This document shows positions 25,037 to 33,493 of a stretch of DNA of 64,000 nt, one piece after another (position 1 is the first letter of the stretch; each line of letters begins with the position of its first letter). The notes beneath the pieces were generated by a model. It saw nothing but the letters and a program-made list of their open reading frames with translations, was not told the DNA's origin and did not search any database. Source of the DNA: Deltaproteobacteria bacterium (GTDB lineage: Bacteria; Desulfobacterota; Syntrophia; Syntrophales; JACQWR01); NCBI GenBank assembly GCA_016209105.1, contig JACQWR010000004.1:146630-210629 (forward strand). The letters run 5' to 3'. The position numbers were made by a program, and so were the translations under genes.

Positions 25037-28000
25037 ATGCCCGCCCATGACATCATCGACAATCGGACGGAGAAGCTGGTTGACCATCTCAGCGAGATGC
25101 TCGGCACCAGCGAGCGGGCGCGGTTCGCCGTCGGCTATCTCTTCCTTTCCGGACTGACCGGCGTTGCCGAACGCCTTTTGAGCCTGAAGGAGCTCCGCCT
25201 GCTCATCGGCAACACGACCAACCGCGAGACGGTCGAGATGCTGGCGGAGGGCTACCGGCGCCTTGACCTCGCGGCGGAAGAGGTCGAGAGACAGATTTAT
25301 CCCAAGCGCACGGAAGCCGGTAAGATGGCCGAGGCGACGGCCGGGAATCTGCGGAATTCCGTGGAGCTGATGGATCAGATTGATGAGGCGCAGGCGCTGA
25401 TTGCCGGGCTGATTCGGATGATCCAGGAGAAGCGCCTCAAGGTCCGCGTCTACACGAAGGGGCGGCTCCATGCGAAGGCGTACATCTGCGACTACGGCAA
25501 GGTGTTCGACCCGGCCGGTAAGGAGGTCGCCCGGCACGAAAAGGGCATCGCGGTTGTGGGATCCTCGAATCTGACCCTGGCCGGGCTCACCCACAACACC
25601 GAGTTGAACGTGGTCGTGCAGGGGAATCAGAACCACCAGGAACTCGCCCGCTGGTTCGACGACCTCTGGAAAGAGGCGCAGGAATTCGACGAAACGCTGA
25701 TGGTGGAGCTCCGGGAGTCCTGGGCGGCGGCGCAGGTCAGACCGTACGACATCTACATGAAGACGCTCTTTGCGCTCGTGAAGGACCGGCTGGAGGGTGA
25801 AGAAGAGCAGGAACTCTTCTGGGACGACGACGTCTTCCGCAAGCTGGCGAAATTCCAGAAGGTTGCCTTCAAGCAAGCGATCACCATGATCAAAGACTAT
25901 GGCGGCGCGTTTGTATCGGACGTGGTCGGCCTGGGCAAGAGCTACATCGGCGCGGCCATCGTGAAGCATTTCGAGCGCACGGACCATGCCCGCCCGCTGG
26001 TCATCTGTCCCGCCCCGCTCAAGGAAATGTGGGAACGGTACAACGAGGTTTACCAACTCAATGCCCGCGTCCTCTCGATGGGCCATCTCCGGGAAAACGA
26101 CAATGACGGCGTGACCAGGCTTCTGAAGGATTTTCAGTACAAGGACCGCGACTTTGTCCTCGTGGATGAAAGCCACAACATCCGGCACCCCGACACCCAG
26201 CGCTACAAAGTGCTCCAGACGTTTCTTTCCACCGGCCGACGTTGCTGTTTCCTGACCGCCACGCCCCGGAACAAAAGCGCCTGGGACGTTTACCACCAGA
26301 TCAAGCTTTTCCACCAGGATGACCGGACGGACCTGCCCGTTGATCCGCCGAACCTGAAGGAATTCTTCAAGCTGATCGAACGCGGGGAAAAGAAATTGCC
26401 CGACCTGCTGGCGAATATCCTGATCCGGCGGACCCGCAATCACATCCTGCGGTGGTACGGCTTCGACGCGGAAACGCACCAGCCCGTCGATCCCTGCCGT
26501 TTTCAGGACTATCTCGACGGCAGGCGGAAGGCCTATGTGCTCGTCGGCGGAAAACACCAGTTTTTCCCGAAGCGGCACCTTGAAACCATCGAGTACAGCA
26601 TCGAAGACACCTACCAGGGTCTCTACCAGCAGTTGCGCGGCTATCTCGGCAAGGCCCGGAAGGGCAAGCCCGCCAAGGCCGCAGCAGGGGAACTTACCTA
26701 TGCGCGTTACGGCCTGTGGCACTACGTGCGCGCGGAGAAACAGAAGAAGGAACCGTACGTCAGTCTGCAGCGGGCCGGAGCGAATCTGCGCGGACTGATG
26801 CGGGTTCTCTTATTCAAGCGGTTTGAGTCGAGTGTTTACGCCTTTCAGGAGACCATCCGCCGGCTGCTTGCGATTCACGAGTCCTTTCTGAGATCCATTG
26901 ACCAGGGCTTCGTCCCGGCGGGAGAAGACGCGCAGGCCATCCTCTACGGAAGCGACTCGCTCGAAGAGGTTGACGTCATGGATGCCTTGCGCGCGGTGTC
27001 GCAGCGTTATCATGCCGAGGACTTCGACACGGATTCCCTGCGCAAACACATCGCGCACGACATCGAGCGTTTGAAGACTATTCAGCAACTTGTTGAGCCG
27101 ATCAGCCCGGAGAAAGACGCCAAACTGCAAACGCTCAAGACGCGCCTGGCCGACAAACCGTTGCGGGGTGCAAAACGGTTGATCTTCACCCAGTATGCCG
27201 ATACGGCAAAGTATCTCTACGACAATCTGAATCCCGGTGACAAGCTTGCCGACGTGGAGGTCATCTACAGCGGGGACAAGAGCAAGGAGCGCATCGTCGG
27301 ACGGTTCGCGCCGAAAGCGAATCCGGAGTATCGCTTTGCCAAAGGCGAGGCGGAACTCATGACCGTTGTCGCCACCGACGTGCTGGCGGAAGGCCTGAAC
27401 CTTCAGGACTGCGACAACATCATCAATTACGATCTGCACTGGAATCCGGTGCGGCTGATTCAACGCTTCGGACGCATTGACCGGATCGGATCGGAACACG
27501 AAGTCATCTTTGCTTTCAATTTCCTGCCGGAGGTGGGAATCGAGAAGAACCTGAAGCTGTACGACAAGCTGCACAATCGGATTCAGGAGATTCACGACAC
27601 CATCGGGGAGGACGCCAACATCCTCGACGAGACCGAACGCGTGAACCCCGAGGCGATGTACGCCATTTATGAAACGCGAGGTAGCGGCCTGGCAGTGCAG
27701 TTGGACCTCTGGGGCAAGCCGGAAGAGGAGTTTCTGGACCTGAACGAAGCCGAGGAAATCCTGCGGCAGTTGCGGAAAGAAAACCCGGCGGAGTTCGAAC
27801 GCATCGCCGCTCTGCGCGACGGCATCCGGACGGCACGACCCTCTCTGCAAAAGGGTATGTTCGTTTTCTGCCAGGCAGGCCGCTTTCAGCAGCTCTTCCT
27901 GCTCGACGAGAAGGGTGCAGTCGTCTCCCGCGATGTCCCGAGGGTAGTCGGCTCAGTGAAGTGCGCCCCCGATGCGCGGGCCGCCGATCTGCCGGATGGA

Positions 28001-28384
28001 TACAACAAGGCGGTCATGACCGTGCAACGGGCATTCGCCGAAGAAGTCAAACATCGGGAGGCCGAACGCAGGCATACCTTCAACCTCACGCACGGCCAAA
28101 TTTACGTGCTCCGGGAACTCAGGATCCTCTTTGAAGCCGCAACCGACGAGGAAATCAAGGGCAATGTCAACATCCTGGAGAAAGCGTTTCGAGGCGCACT
28201 GACCGGTGCGGTCAAGCGTGAACTAAACCAGTTGCGCCGCAACGCTGTCGCCGGCGAGGCACTCTACAAACATCTGATCCGCATCTACGACCAGCACAAC
28301 CTGAAAGACGCGACGGCCCGACGAAGCCTGGAACTTGAGGACAAAGCCATTCCCCGCATCATTTGCAGCGAGGCATTCGTCTGA
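25037..28384 (+). CDS. PLD-SNF2 helicase/nuclease (defence effector)
   Basis: A 1,115-residue protein. The N-terminal phospholipase D-like nuclease domain has a single HKD motif (GRLHAKAYIC then GSSNLTLAGL, about 144-186). It is followed by a superfamily 2 SNF2-type helicase: motif I DVVGLGKSY (about 294-302), motif II VDESHN (about 375-380), motif III LTATPRN (about 409), and the helicase C lobe with FTQYADTAKYLY, ATDVLAEGLNLQ (about 780-792) and QRFGRIDRIGS (motif VI). A single-HKD PLD needs a dimer. Such proteins pair with Eco57I-type methyltransferases in restriction-like systems. The first 29 bp are duplicated at 24146. It is the last gene of the island, GC-rich like the 5' half of the methyltransferase. 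Confidence 0.9.
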   Translation: MPAHDIIDNRTEKLVDHLSEMLGTSERARFAVGYLFLSGLTGVAERLLSLKELRLLIGNTTNRETVEMLAEGYRRLDLAAEEVERQIYPKRTEAGKMAEATAGNLRNSVELMDQIDEAQALIAGLIRMIQEKRLKVRVYTKGRLHAKAYICDYGKVFDPAGKEVARHEKGIAVVGSSNLTLAGLTHNTELNVVVQGNQNHQELARWFDDLWKEAQEFDETLMVELRESWAAAQVRPYDIYMKTLFALVKDRLEGEEEQELFWDDDVFRKLAKFQKVAFKQAITMIKDYGGAFVSDVVGLGKSYIGAAIVKHFERTDHARPLVICPAPLKEMWERYNEVYQLNARVLSMGHLRENDNDGVTRLLKDFQYKDRDFVLVDESHNIRHPDTQRYKVLQTFLSTGRRCCFLTATPRNKSAWDVYHQIKLFHQDDRTDLPVDPPNLKEFFKLIERGEKKLPDLLANILIRRTRNHILRWYGFDAETHQPVDPCRFQDYLDGRRKAYVLVGGKHQFFPKRHLETIEYSIEDTYQGLYQQLRGYLGKARKGKPAKAAAGELTYARYGLWHYVRAEKQKKEPYVSLQRAGANLRGLMRVLLFKRFESSVYAFQETIRRLLAIHESFLRSIDQGFVPAGEDAQAILYGSDSLEEVDVMDALRAVSQRYHAEDFDTDSLRKHIAHDIERLKTIQQLVEPISPEKDAKLQTLKTRLADKPLRGAKRLIFTQYADTAKYLYDNLNPGDKLADVEVIYSGDKSKERIVGRFAPKANPEYRFAKGEAELMTVVATDVLAEGLNLQDCDNIINYDLHWNPVRLIQRFGRIDRIGSEHEVIFAFNFLPEVGIEKNLKLYDKLHNRIQEIHDTIGEDANILDETERVNPEAMYAIYETRGSGLAVQLDLWGKPEEEFLDLNEAEEILRQLRKENPAEFERIAALRDGIRTARPSLQKGMFVFCQAGRFQQLFLLDEKGAVVSRDVPRVVGSVKCAPDARAADLPDGYNKAVMTVQRAFAEEVKHREAERRHTFNLTHGQIYVLRELRILFEAATDEEIKGNVNILEKAFRGALTGAVKRELNQLRRNAVAGEALYKHLIRIYDQHNLKDATARRSLELEDKAIPRIICSEAFV

Positions 28385-28436
28385 ATTCGGTGGCAACCGT
28401 ATTCCCCGCTGCTTGCTCAAGGAGAGCTTCAATCTT
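28385..28436 (+). repeat. Dispersed repeat, 'attccccgc' family
   Basis: Immediately after the helicase stop: aattcggtggcaaccgtattccccgc, a tgcttgctc loop and ggagagcttcaat. This is the same block order as at 2821 and 50018. A second imperfect gaatccccgcttgaag follows at about 28451. It marks the right edge of the island. Confidence 0.5.
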
Positions 28437-28560
28437 GCCCCTATCGAGAATCCCCGCTTGAAGAACAGGAAAATTCGTGCTAAGAGCACCATCCATCTCA
28501 TGGATGGACCGGGAAACTCCGCCCGGCGGTGGAGCTTCAACGCTGAATGCAGGAGGGCTC

Positions 28561-29556
28561 ATGCGCGCTCGTTGTTCTCTTATGGTTTTAGCTCTTGTTC
28601 TTATTTCTGTGACGGATGCGTCCGCCGCAATCAAAAAGAATCATTCCGCCGGCATCGCCGGGAAACATGCCGCCCGCCGTCTCGTTTCTTCGAGCATATC
28701 GCGCACCCCTTACATTGGCGCCATTGTCGTTGATGCGGTCAATGGCCGGGTGCTGTTTAACGATAATGCGGACAGCAGCGGATATCCGGCGAGCGTCACC
28801 AAGTTGATGGACCTGCTTATCATCCTGGAAAAAGTCCGGGAGGGGACTCTGGCGGTTACCGATAAGGTCACCGTTACCGCCGAGGCCGTTAAAGTTGGCG
28901 GATCCCAGGCGTATCTGAGGGAGCACGAAACATTCTCCCTGGAGGAGTTGCTGTATGCCCTGATGGTGAAATCGGCCAATGACGTGGCTGTGGCGCTGGC
29001 CGTTCATGTTGCCGGTTCCCCGGAAGCCTTTGTGCAACTGATGAACCGCAAAGCACAGCAGCTGGGCATGGCCGCGACCCATTTCCATTCTGTCCACGGA
29101 CTGTCGCCCGGCAGGGGGCTGCCCCGCGATGTAAGCACGGCGCGCGATCTCTCCCTTCTTGCCGCTGCGGTGCTCAAGTATCCCGATGCCCTGCGCTATA
29201 CGTCAACGAAACGCCATGCATTCCGCAACGGCACGGTCACCATGCGCAACCATAACCGCCTGCTCGGCGTCGTGGAAGGATGTGATGGATTGAAAACGGG
29301 ATACTTTGCGGAAGCGGGTTATTCGATTGCCGCCACGGCCCAGCGCCAAGACGAACGGATCATTGTCGTCGTTCTGGGAAGCCGGTCCCTGCAGATGCGC
29401 GACATCAAGACCAGGGAACTCCTGGCGAAAGGTTTCCGGGAGGCAGAGCGACAGCCGGTGATGATTTCCACCAAGGGGATACCCCCTTTTTCCCTTCTCG
29501 TTTCGAAGCAGGTGATTACCGGGCCGCTTGCGGCTCACCGGGGAAGCGTAAATTGA
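28561..29556 (+). CDS. D-alanyl-D-alanine carboxypeptidase (penicillin-binding protein, S11 family)
   Basis: A 331-residue secreted enzyme. The signal peptide (about 1-23, MRARCSLMVLALVLIS) is followed by the three serine-peptidase motifs in order: SVTK (catalytic Ser and Lys), SAND and KTGY. It trims the terminal D-Ala from peptidoglycan pentapeptides. It lacks the C-terminal beta-domain and amphipathic anchor of PBP5, so it may be soluble in the periplasm. GCAGGAGG precedes the ATG. The last 41 bases overlap the convergent M14 peptidase gene. Confidence 0.92.
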   Translation: MRARCSLMVLALVLISVTDASAAIKKNHSAGIAGKHAARRLVSSSISRTPYIGAIVVDAVNGRVLFNDNADSSGYPASVTKLMDLLIILEKVREGTLAVTDKVTVTAEAVKVGGSQAYLREHETFSLEELLYALMVKSANDVAVALAVHVAGSPEAFVQLMNRKAQQLGMAATHFHSVHGLSPGRGLPRDVSTARDLSLLAAAVLKYPDALRYTSTKRHAFRNGTVTMRNHNRLLGVVEGCDGLKTGYFAEAGYSIAATAQRQDERIIVVVLGSRSLQMRDIKTRELLAKGFREAERQPVMISTKGIPPFSLLVSKQVITGPLAAHRGSVN

Positions 29557-30409
29557 TGAATTTCACAATGGCCGTCTGGAACTGCTGAAAGTAGGCATTT
29601 CCTCTGCTTGGCTCGGAAGAGGCGAGCTCAAGGGTCAGCGTGAAAATCTTCCGTTCGTGTCCCGCATAATTTCCGAGCGATCCGGGGAAATAGCCATTTC
29701 TCTTTAACGGGAAATTCGTTTCTTTGCTTATCTTTTCCAGCCACTGTTCAAACGAATCCAGATCGGCGGATGGTCCGTCAAAATCATAAAACCCGAGCGG
29801 GGAATGCACGCTCAGTATTTTTTGAGGCTTGAATCGTTTAATCAGCGCCATCTGAAACAGGGTTTCCTGTTCAGAGCCGGGCTTTTTGCCCGGATAGTAG
29901 CGTCTGTTTCCGCGCGTTTTTTTCTGCCACAGGCGCACCGCGTCGGCATGCCAGTCCCTCGTAGGGAAATTCCTGTTTATATCAACACCGTTTGTGTTGA
30001 CCCGTTGGGGAGGCTTTGAAAAAAAACCGTCCGGATTTACCAGGGGAGCGATGATGATGCAGGTATCCTGGTAAATCGTCGGATGTTCTTTAATGTAGTG
30101 GGCAAATTTCAAGAGAACGCATACGGTCGTTAGCTCATCGCCATGGACATTTCCAAGGAACAGGACACAGTCGTTTTTCGGACTGCCAAACTGGGCAAAT
30201 AACAGCGGGGATTTTCGTTGAGTCGTCCGATAATACTCCCACGGGATATCCTGGGGTTTGATATCCGTCCAGCCGTATTCTGTACAGCGGTTTTCAAGCG
30301 CGTCGAGAAATTTCTGTATGCCCTTTTGGGACGCTTCCCGTGCAGATGCCTGTGTCGGAATGACCACGACCAGGGCGATAATCAACCATAACGCGACACC
30401 TTTTTTCAA
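29516..30409 (-). CDS. M14-family zinc carboxypeptidase, MpaA/Csd4-like, exported
   Basis: A 297-residue protein with a signal peptide (about 1-23) and an M14 core. The zinc motif GNVHGDE (H-x-x-E, about 91-97) is followed by NPDG..., the VNTNGVDINRNFP substrate-binding stretch and the third zinc ligand in LSVHSP (about 201). The catalytic Glu would be in LTLELASSE. Peptidoglycan tripeptide amidases/carboxypeptidases of this group recycle murein, which fits the adjacent, convergently overlapping D,D-carboxypeptidase. The start is TTG 30409 with AGGAG 10 nt upstream; no ATG gives the signal peptide. Confidence 0.84.
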   Translation of the reverse strand: MKKGVALWLIIALVVVIPTQASAREASQKGIQKFLDALENRCTEYGWTDIKPQDIPWEYYRTTQRKSPLLFAQFGSPKNDCVLFLGNVHGDELTTVCVLLKFAHYIKEHPTIYQDTCIIIAPLVNPDGFFSKPPQRVNTNGVDINRNFPTRDWHADAVRLWQKKTRGNRRYYPGKKPGSEQETLFQMALIKRFKPQKILSVHSPLGFYDFDGPSADLDSFEQWLEKISKETNFPLKRNGYFPGSLGNYAGHERKIFTLTLELASSEPSRGNAYFQQFQTAIVKFINLRFPGEPQAAR

Positions 30410-30438
30410 ATCCGCTATTCTCCTGTGAAGATATTCCG

Positions 30439-31554
30439 CTATTCCAAAAGATCACGCAGCGGTGTTACGGGGATGCCCCAGGCTTCGGCAACGCCGGGAT
30501 GGGTTACCGTTCCCTCAACCATGTTGACGCCGGCCGCAATCTCCGGGTTGGTCCGCGCCGCTTCCCGCCAGCCCTTGTTCGCGATCTCCAGCGCGTAGCG
30601 GAACGTGGCGTTCGTCAGCGCGAAGGTGGATGTCCGGGGAACGGCGCCGGGCATGTTCGTCACACAGTAGTGGATGACGCCGTTTACAACATAGGTCGGG
30701 TCCCGGTGGGTGGTCGGGCGGCAGGTTTCCGAGCATCCTCCCTGATCCACGGCGACGTCCACGAGGACAGCCCCTTCCTTCATTGTCCGAATCATCTCCC
30801 GGGTTACCAGCTTGGGGGCCTTTGCGCCGGGAATGAGTACGGCGGCGATCAAGAGGTCCGCCGAGGCGACCAGTTTTTTCAGGTTGTAGGGGTTCGACAT
30901 CAGGGTCGTTACGTTCGGAGGCATGACGTCCGCCAGGTAGCGCAAACGCTTGAGGTCCACGTCCAGAATGAACACGTTTGCACCGATTCCCGCGGCAATC
31001 CGCGCCGCGCTGCTTCCCACGACCCCTCCTCCGATCACCACGACGTCCGCCGGCGCGACGCCCGGCACCCCGGACAGGAGGATTCCCCGGCCTCCGCGCG
31101 GCTTCTCCAGGTGCTTGGCCCCTTCCTGTACCGCCATCCGGCCAGCCACTTCGCTCATGGGGATTAAGAGAGGCAGGCTGCCGTCGGCGCTTTTCACGGT
31201 TTCATAGGCGATGGCTACGCTCCGACTCGTCTGCATCGCCTCGGTGAGGCCCCGGTCGGCGGCAAAATGGAAGTAGCAGAAGACCACCTGTCCCGAACGC
31301 ACCAAACCATATTCCCGGGGAAGCGGTTCCTTGACCTTGATAACCAAATCCGCTTGGCGATAAATCTCTGCCGGATCGTACACAATGCTGGCGCCGCTGC
31401 CGAGATAATCCTCATCCCGTGCCCCGCTTGCCAGGCCCGCGCCCGTTTCCACCAGCACGTAGTGGCCGGCAGCAGCCATCTGCTCCGCCCCGGCGGGCAA
31501 AAGACCCACCCGGTTCTCATCAATCTTGATCTCTTTCGGAATGCCGATAATCAT
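30439..31554 (-). CDS. ald: Alanine dehydrogenase
   Basis: A 371-residue NAD-dependent enzyme interconverting alanine with pyruvate and ammonia. MIIGIPKEIKIDENRVGLLP at the N-terminus, KVKEPLPREY (catalytic Lys region), YFHFAADR with the catalytic His, and the dinucleotide fold VVVIGGGVVGSSAA (about 170-183) are diagnostic. GGGAGATCAAGGAACC precedes the ATG. The length is normal. In fermenting or syntrophic anaerobes it can supply or consume pyruvate; the direction is not determinable here. Confidence 0.95.
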   Translation of the reverse strand: MIIGIPKEIKIDENRVGLLPAGAEQMAAAGHYVLVETGAGLASGARDEDYLGSGASIVYDPAEIYRQADLVIKVKEPLPREYGLVRSGQVVFCYFHFAADRGLTEAMQTSRSVAIAYETVKSADGSLPLLIPMSEVAGRMAVQEGAKHLEKPRGGRGILLSGVPGVAPADVVVIGGGVVGSSAARIAAGIGANVFILDVDLKRLRYLADVMPPNVTTLMSNPYNLKKLVASADLLIAAVLIPGAKAPKLVTREMIRTMKEGAVLVDVAVDQGGCSETCRPTTHRDPTYVVNGVIHYCVTNMPGAVPRTSTFALTNATFRYALEIANKGWREAARTNPEIAAGVNMVEGTVTHPGVAEAWGIPVTPLRDLLE

Positions 31555-31648
31555 TGGTTCCTTGATCTCCCCCAGCCGTTTTCTGCGCTTGCAGGCGCTT
31601 CAGCGCTCAGGCCGCGCCACGGGCCTTCCCCTTGTCGCCTTGCTGCCG

Positions 31649-32131
31649 TTATTGCGGATCGTCGTCCGACAGGCATACTTCCTCCTTGCTGGTCCGTATT
31701 GAGTGTCGCAGGTACCGCACGCCGGAGAGAAATAATGCCGTTCCTATGGCGGTATAGAGAACGGCGAGATACAATTTCGGCACCGGGGAATGACGAAGCA
31801 TGATCCCCAAGAAGATCATGATGATGATAAGCAGATAGCTCTTCCAGGGCATGAAGGAAAAAACGCACCCTGTTCCCTCCATGGCGTGGATTCTCCCCAA
31901 GTTTCTGTCCACAATGCGAAGAAAGCCGAAATGATGAATCAGAGGGGCGCACACAATCCCGCCCACCGCTGCGAAAAGGGCGTCATGGTGATTTTCGGTC
32001 TTAAGCCAGAAATAGGAAATGACATTGAGCATAATTGCCGTTCCAATCCATGATATCCCGGCCACACTCATAAGAACGCTTTTCGAGACACCCGGCTTCC
32101 ACGTTTCAAGTTTCGAATTTTTAAACGTCAT
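31649..32131 (-). CDS. Small membrane protein, unrecognised
   Basis: A 160-residue protein with about four hydrophobic helices: roughly 17-41, 48-68 (AAVGGIVCAPLIHHFGF), 93-113 (SYLLIIIMIFLGIML) and 116-140. The charged C-terminal tail ends SDDDPQ. I recognise no domain. It lies upstream of ald on the same strand with a 94-bp gap, so co-transcription is possible. A weak GGGAAAC precedes the ATG. Confidence 0.6.
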   Translation of the reverse strand: MTFKNSKLETWKPGVSKSVLMSVAGISWIGTAIMLNVISYFWLKTENHHDALFAAVGGIVCAPLIHHFGFLRIVDRNLGRIHAMEGTGCVFSFMPWKSYLLIIIMIFLGIMLRHSPVPKLYLAVLYTAIGTALFLSGVRYLRHSIRTSKEEVCLSDDDPQ

Positions 32132-32253
32132 ATGTTTCCCGAAGAACCGGCGGGGCGCATGGTTTTAGGCATGCGGCGCCGTGGCCTTGATTTTAGGAAC
32201 ATATCAGGGTCCTGTCAAGCGCTATCGCGTTATCGTGATCGGGTCATTTGTTC

Positions 32254-32282
32254 TTGACAAAGAAACGCCATTTTCATACACT
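32254..32282 (+). promoter_or_regulatory. Sigma-70 promoter of the FecR-OmpA-CHASE2 operon
   Basis: TTGACA (32254-32259), a 17-bp spacer and TACACT (32277-32282), about 75 bp upstream of the FecR-domain gene start. Confidence 0.6.
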
Positions 32283-32358
32283 TAGCCGCACCAAAAGCGA
32301 CTTCTTATCAAACAAACTCACCGACAGCAGTATTTGCCACACTTATCAGGAGGATCTT

Positions 32359-32805
32359 ATGAAGGCGATCACCATACTGGTTACTGTCACGATCCTTATC
32401 CTGGGAGGTTCTGTTGCCTGCCTGGCGGCGTTGGATTATGTCGGCATCGTCAAGACGATCGCCGGGGAGGTTGTGATCGTGAGAAACGCTCAAACCATTA
32501 AGGCGGAGGCAAACACGAAACTTCTGAAAGGTGATCTGGTAAGGACAGGGCCGAACGGGAAGGTGGGACTGATCTTTGAAGACGACACCGTCGTTTCCAT
32601 GGGCTCTAACAGTAAAATCATGATAGAGCAATTTTTGTTTCAACCGGCGGAAAAGAAACTCTCTTTCATTGCCAGGATATTTCAAGGCACGGCATCTTTT
32701 TTGTCGGGTCAATTAGCCAAACTGGCGCCGAATCTGGTATATATCGAAACACCCCAAGCGACCATAGGGATGAGAGGAACGCATCTTCTGGTCAAAGTGG
32801 ATTGA
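32359..32805 (+). CDS. FecR-domain exported protein
   Basis: A 148-residue protein with a signal peptide (about 1-24). It has a FecR-like beta-domain: GDLVRTGPNGKVGLIFEDDTVVSMG (about 55-79), then IGMRGTHLLV at the end. The family binds or senses ligands in the periplasm. AGGAGG sits upstream of ATG 32359. It heads a three-gene set with a lipoprotein OmpA and a CHASE2 kinase on the same strand, a set also known from other Gram-negative anaerobes, which suggests a common sensory unit. No anti-sigma function is implied, since no sigma factor gene is near. Confidence 0.8.
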   Translation: MKAITILVTVTILILGGSVACLAALDYVGIVKTIAGEVVIVRNAQTIKAEANTKLLKGDLVRTGPNGKVGLIFEDDTVVSMGSNSKIMIEQFLFQPAEKKLSFIARIFQGTASFLSGQLAKLAPNLVYIETPQATIGMRGTHLLVKVD

Positions 32806-32886
32806 TGGAAAAACCTGTCATCCGAAATTCTGACCACCCTGAAGATAGATAGACGCGAACAGCATCATCACGGGAGATATGATCGT

Positions 32887-33483
32887 ATGAATTACGGATT
32901 GCGACGTGTTCTGCCATTTTTCGCACTCATTCTTATTTGCGGCTGCGCCGCGAAAACGATGGTTGTGCTGGTGCCTGATCCCGACGGAAAGACGGGCCGT
33001 ATCTCCGTCTCAAATCAGGCCGGAAGCGTCGCCATTGAATCTCCAAACCAGGCGACGACCGTCAGCAGCGGGAAACCGCCGACTCCTCCGGTCGCTATGG
33101 AAAAAGAAACGATCGCCGCGCTCTTTTCAGAAGCCCTCTCCATCCAGCCGAAACGCCCGGTCCATTTCATTCTCTATTTTGAAAAAGATACGGCGCTCAC
33201 ACCTGATTCGCTCAAACAGATAGCCGATATCATTGCGGCCATACGGGAACGGGCATCAACCGATATCAGTGTTGTCGGACACACCGATTCCGTCGGCAGC
33301 AGGGAATACAATATGAACCTTTCAAGAAACAGGGCCGCTTCCGTAAGAGATATTCTGGTCAAGCAGGGAGTGGATGCGAACAGCATCACGACAACTTCCC
33401 ATGGAAAGGAAAACCCGCTGGTTCCAACCGAAGACAATGTGAGCGAACCAAGAAATCGCAGAGTTGAGGTTGTTGTCAGATAG
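32887..33483 (+). CDS. OmpA-family peptidoglycan-binding lipoprotein
   Basis: A 198-residue protein with a lipobox (LILICGC, Cys about 19) followed by a low-complexity linker. The OmpA C-terminal domain (about 90-198) has VVGHTDSVGSREYNMNLSRNRAASV, which contains the NxxLSxxRA peptidoglycan-contact pattern, and ends EPRNRRVEVVVR. It would anchor the outer membrane to the wall. It lies 81 bp downstream of the FecR gene and 10 bp before the kinase start, in line with one operon. Confidence 0.9.
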   Translation: MNYGLRRVLPFFALILICGCAAKTMVVLVPDPDGKTGRISVSNQAGSVAIESPNQATTVSSGKPPTPPVAMEKETIAALFSEALSIQPKRPVHFILYFEKDTALTPDSLKQIADIIAAIRERASTDISVVGHTDSVGSREYNMNLSRNRAASVRDILVKQGVDANSITTTSHGKENPLVPTEDNVSEPRNRRVEVVVR

Positions 33484-33493
33484 TGGTCTTACT

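Noticed and set aside
15833..28384. Labelling the island as BREX or DISARM
   Set aside because: No pglZ, brxL, drmA, drmB or drmC-like gene is present, and the PLD domain is fused to SNF2 instead of separate.
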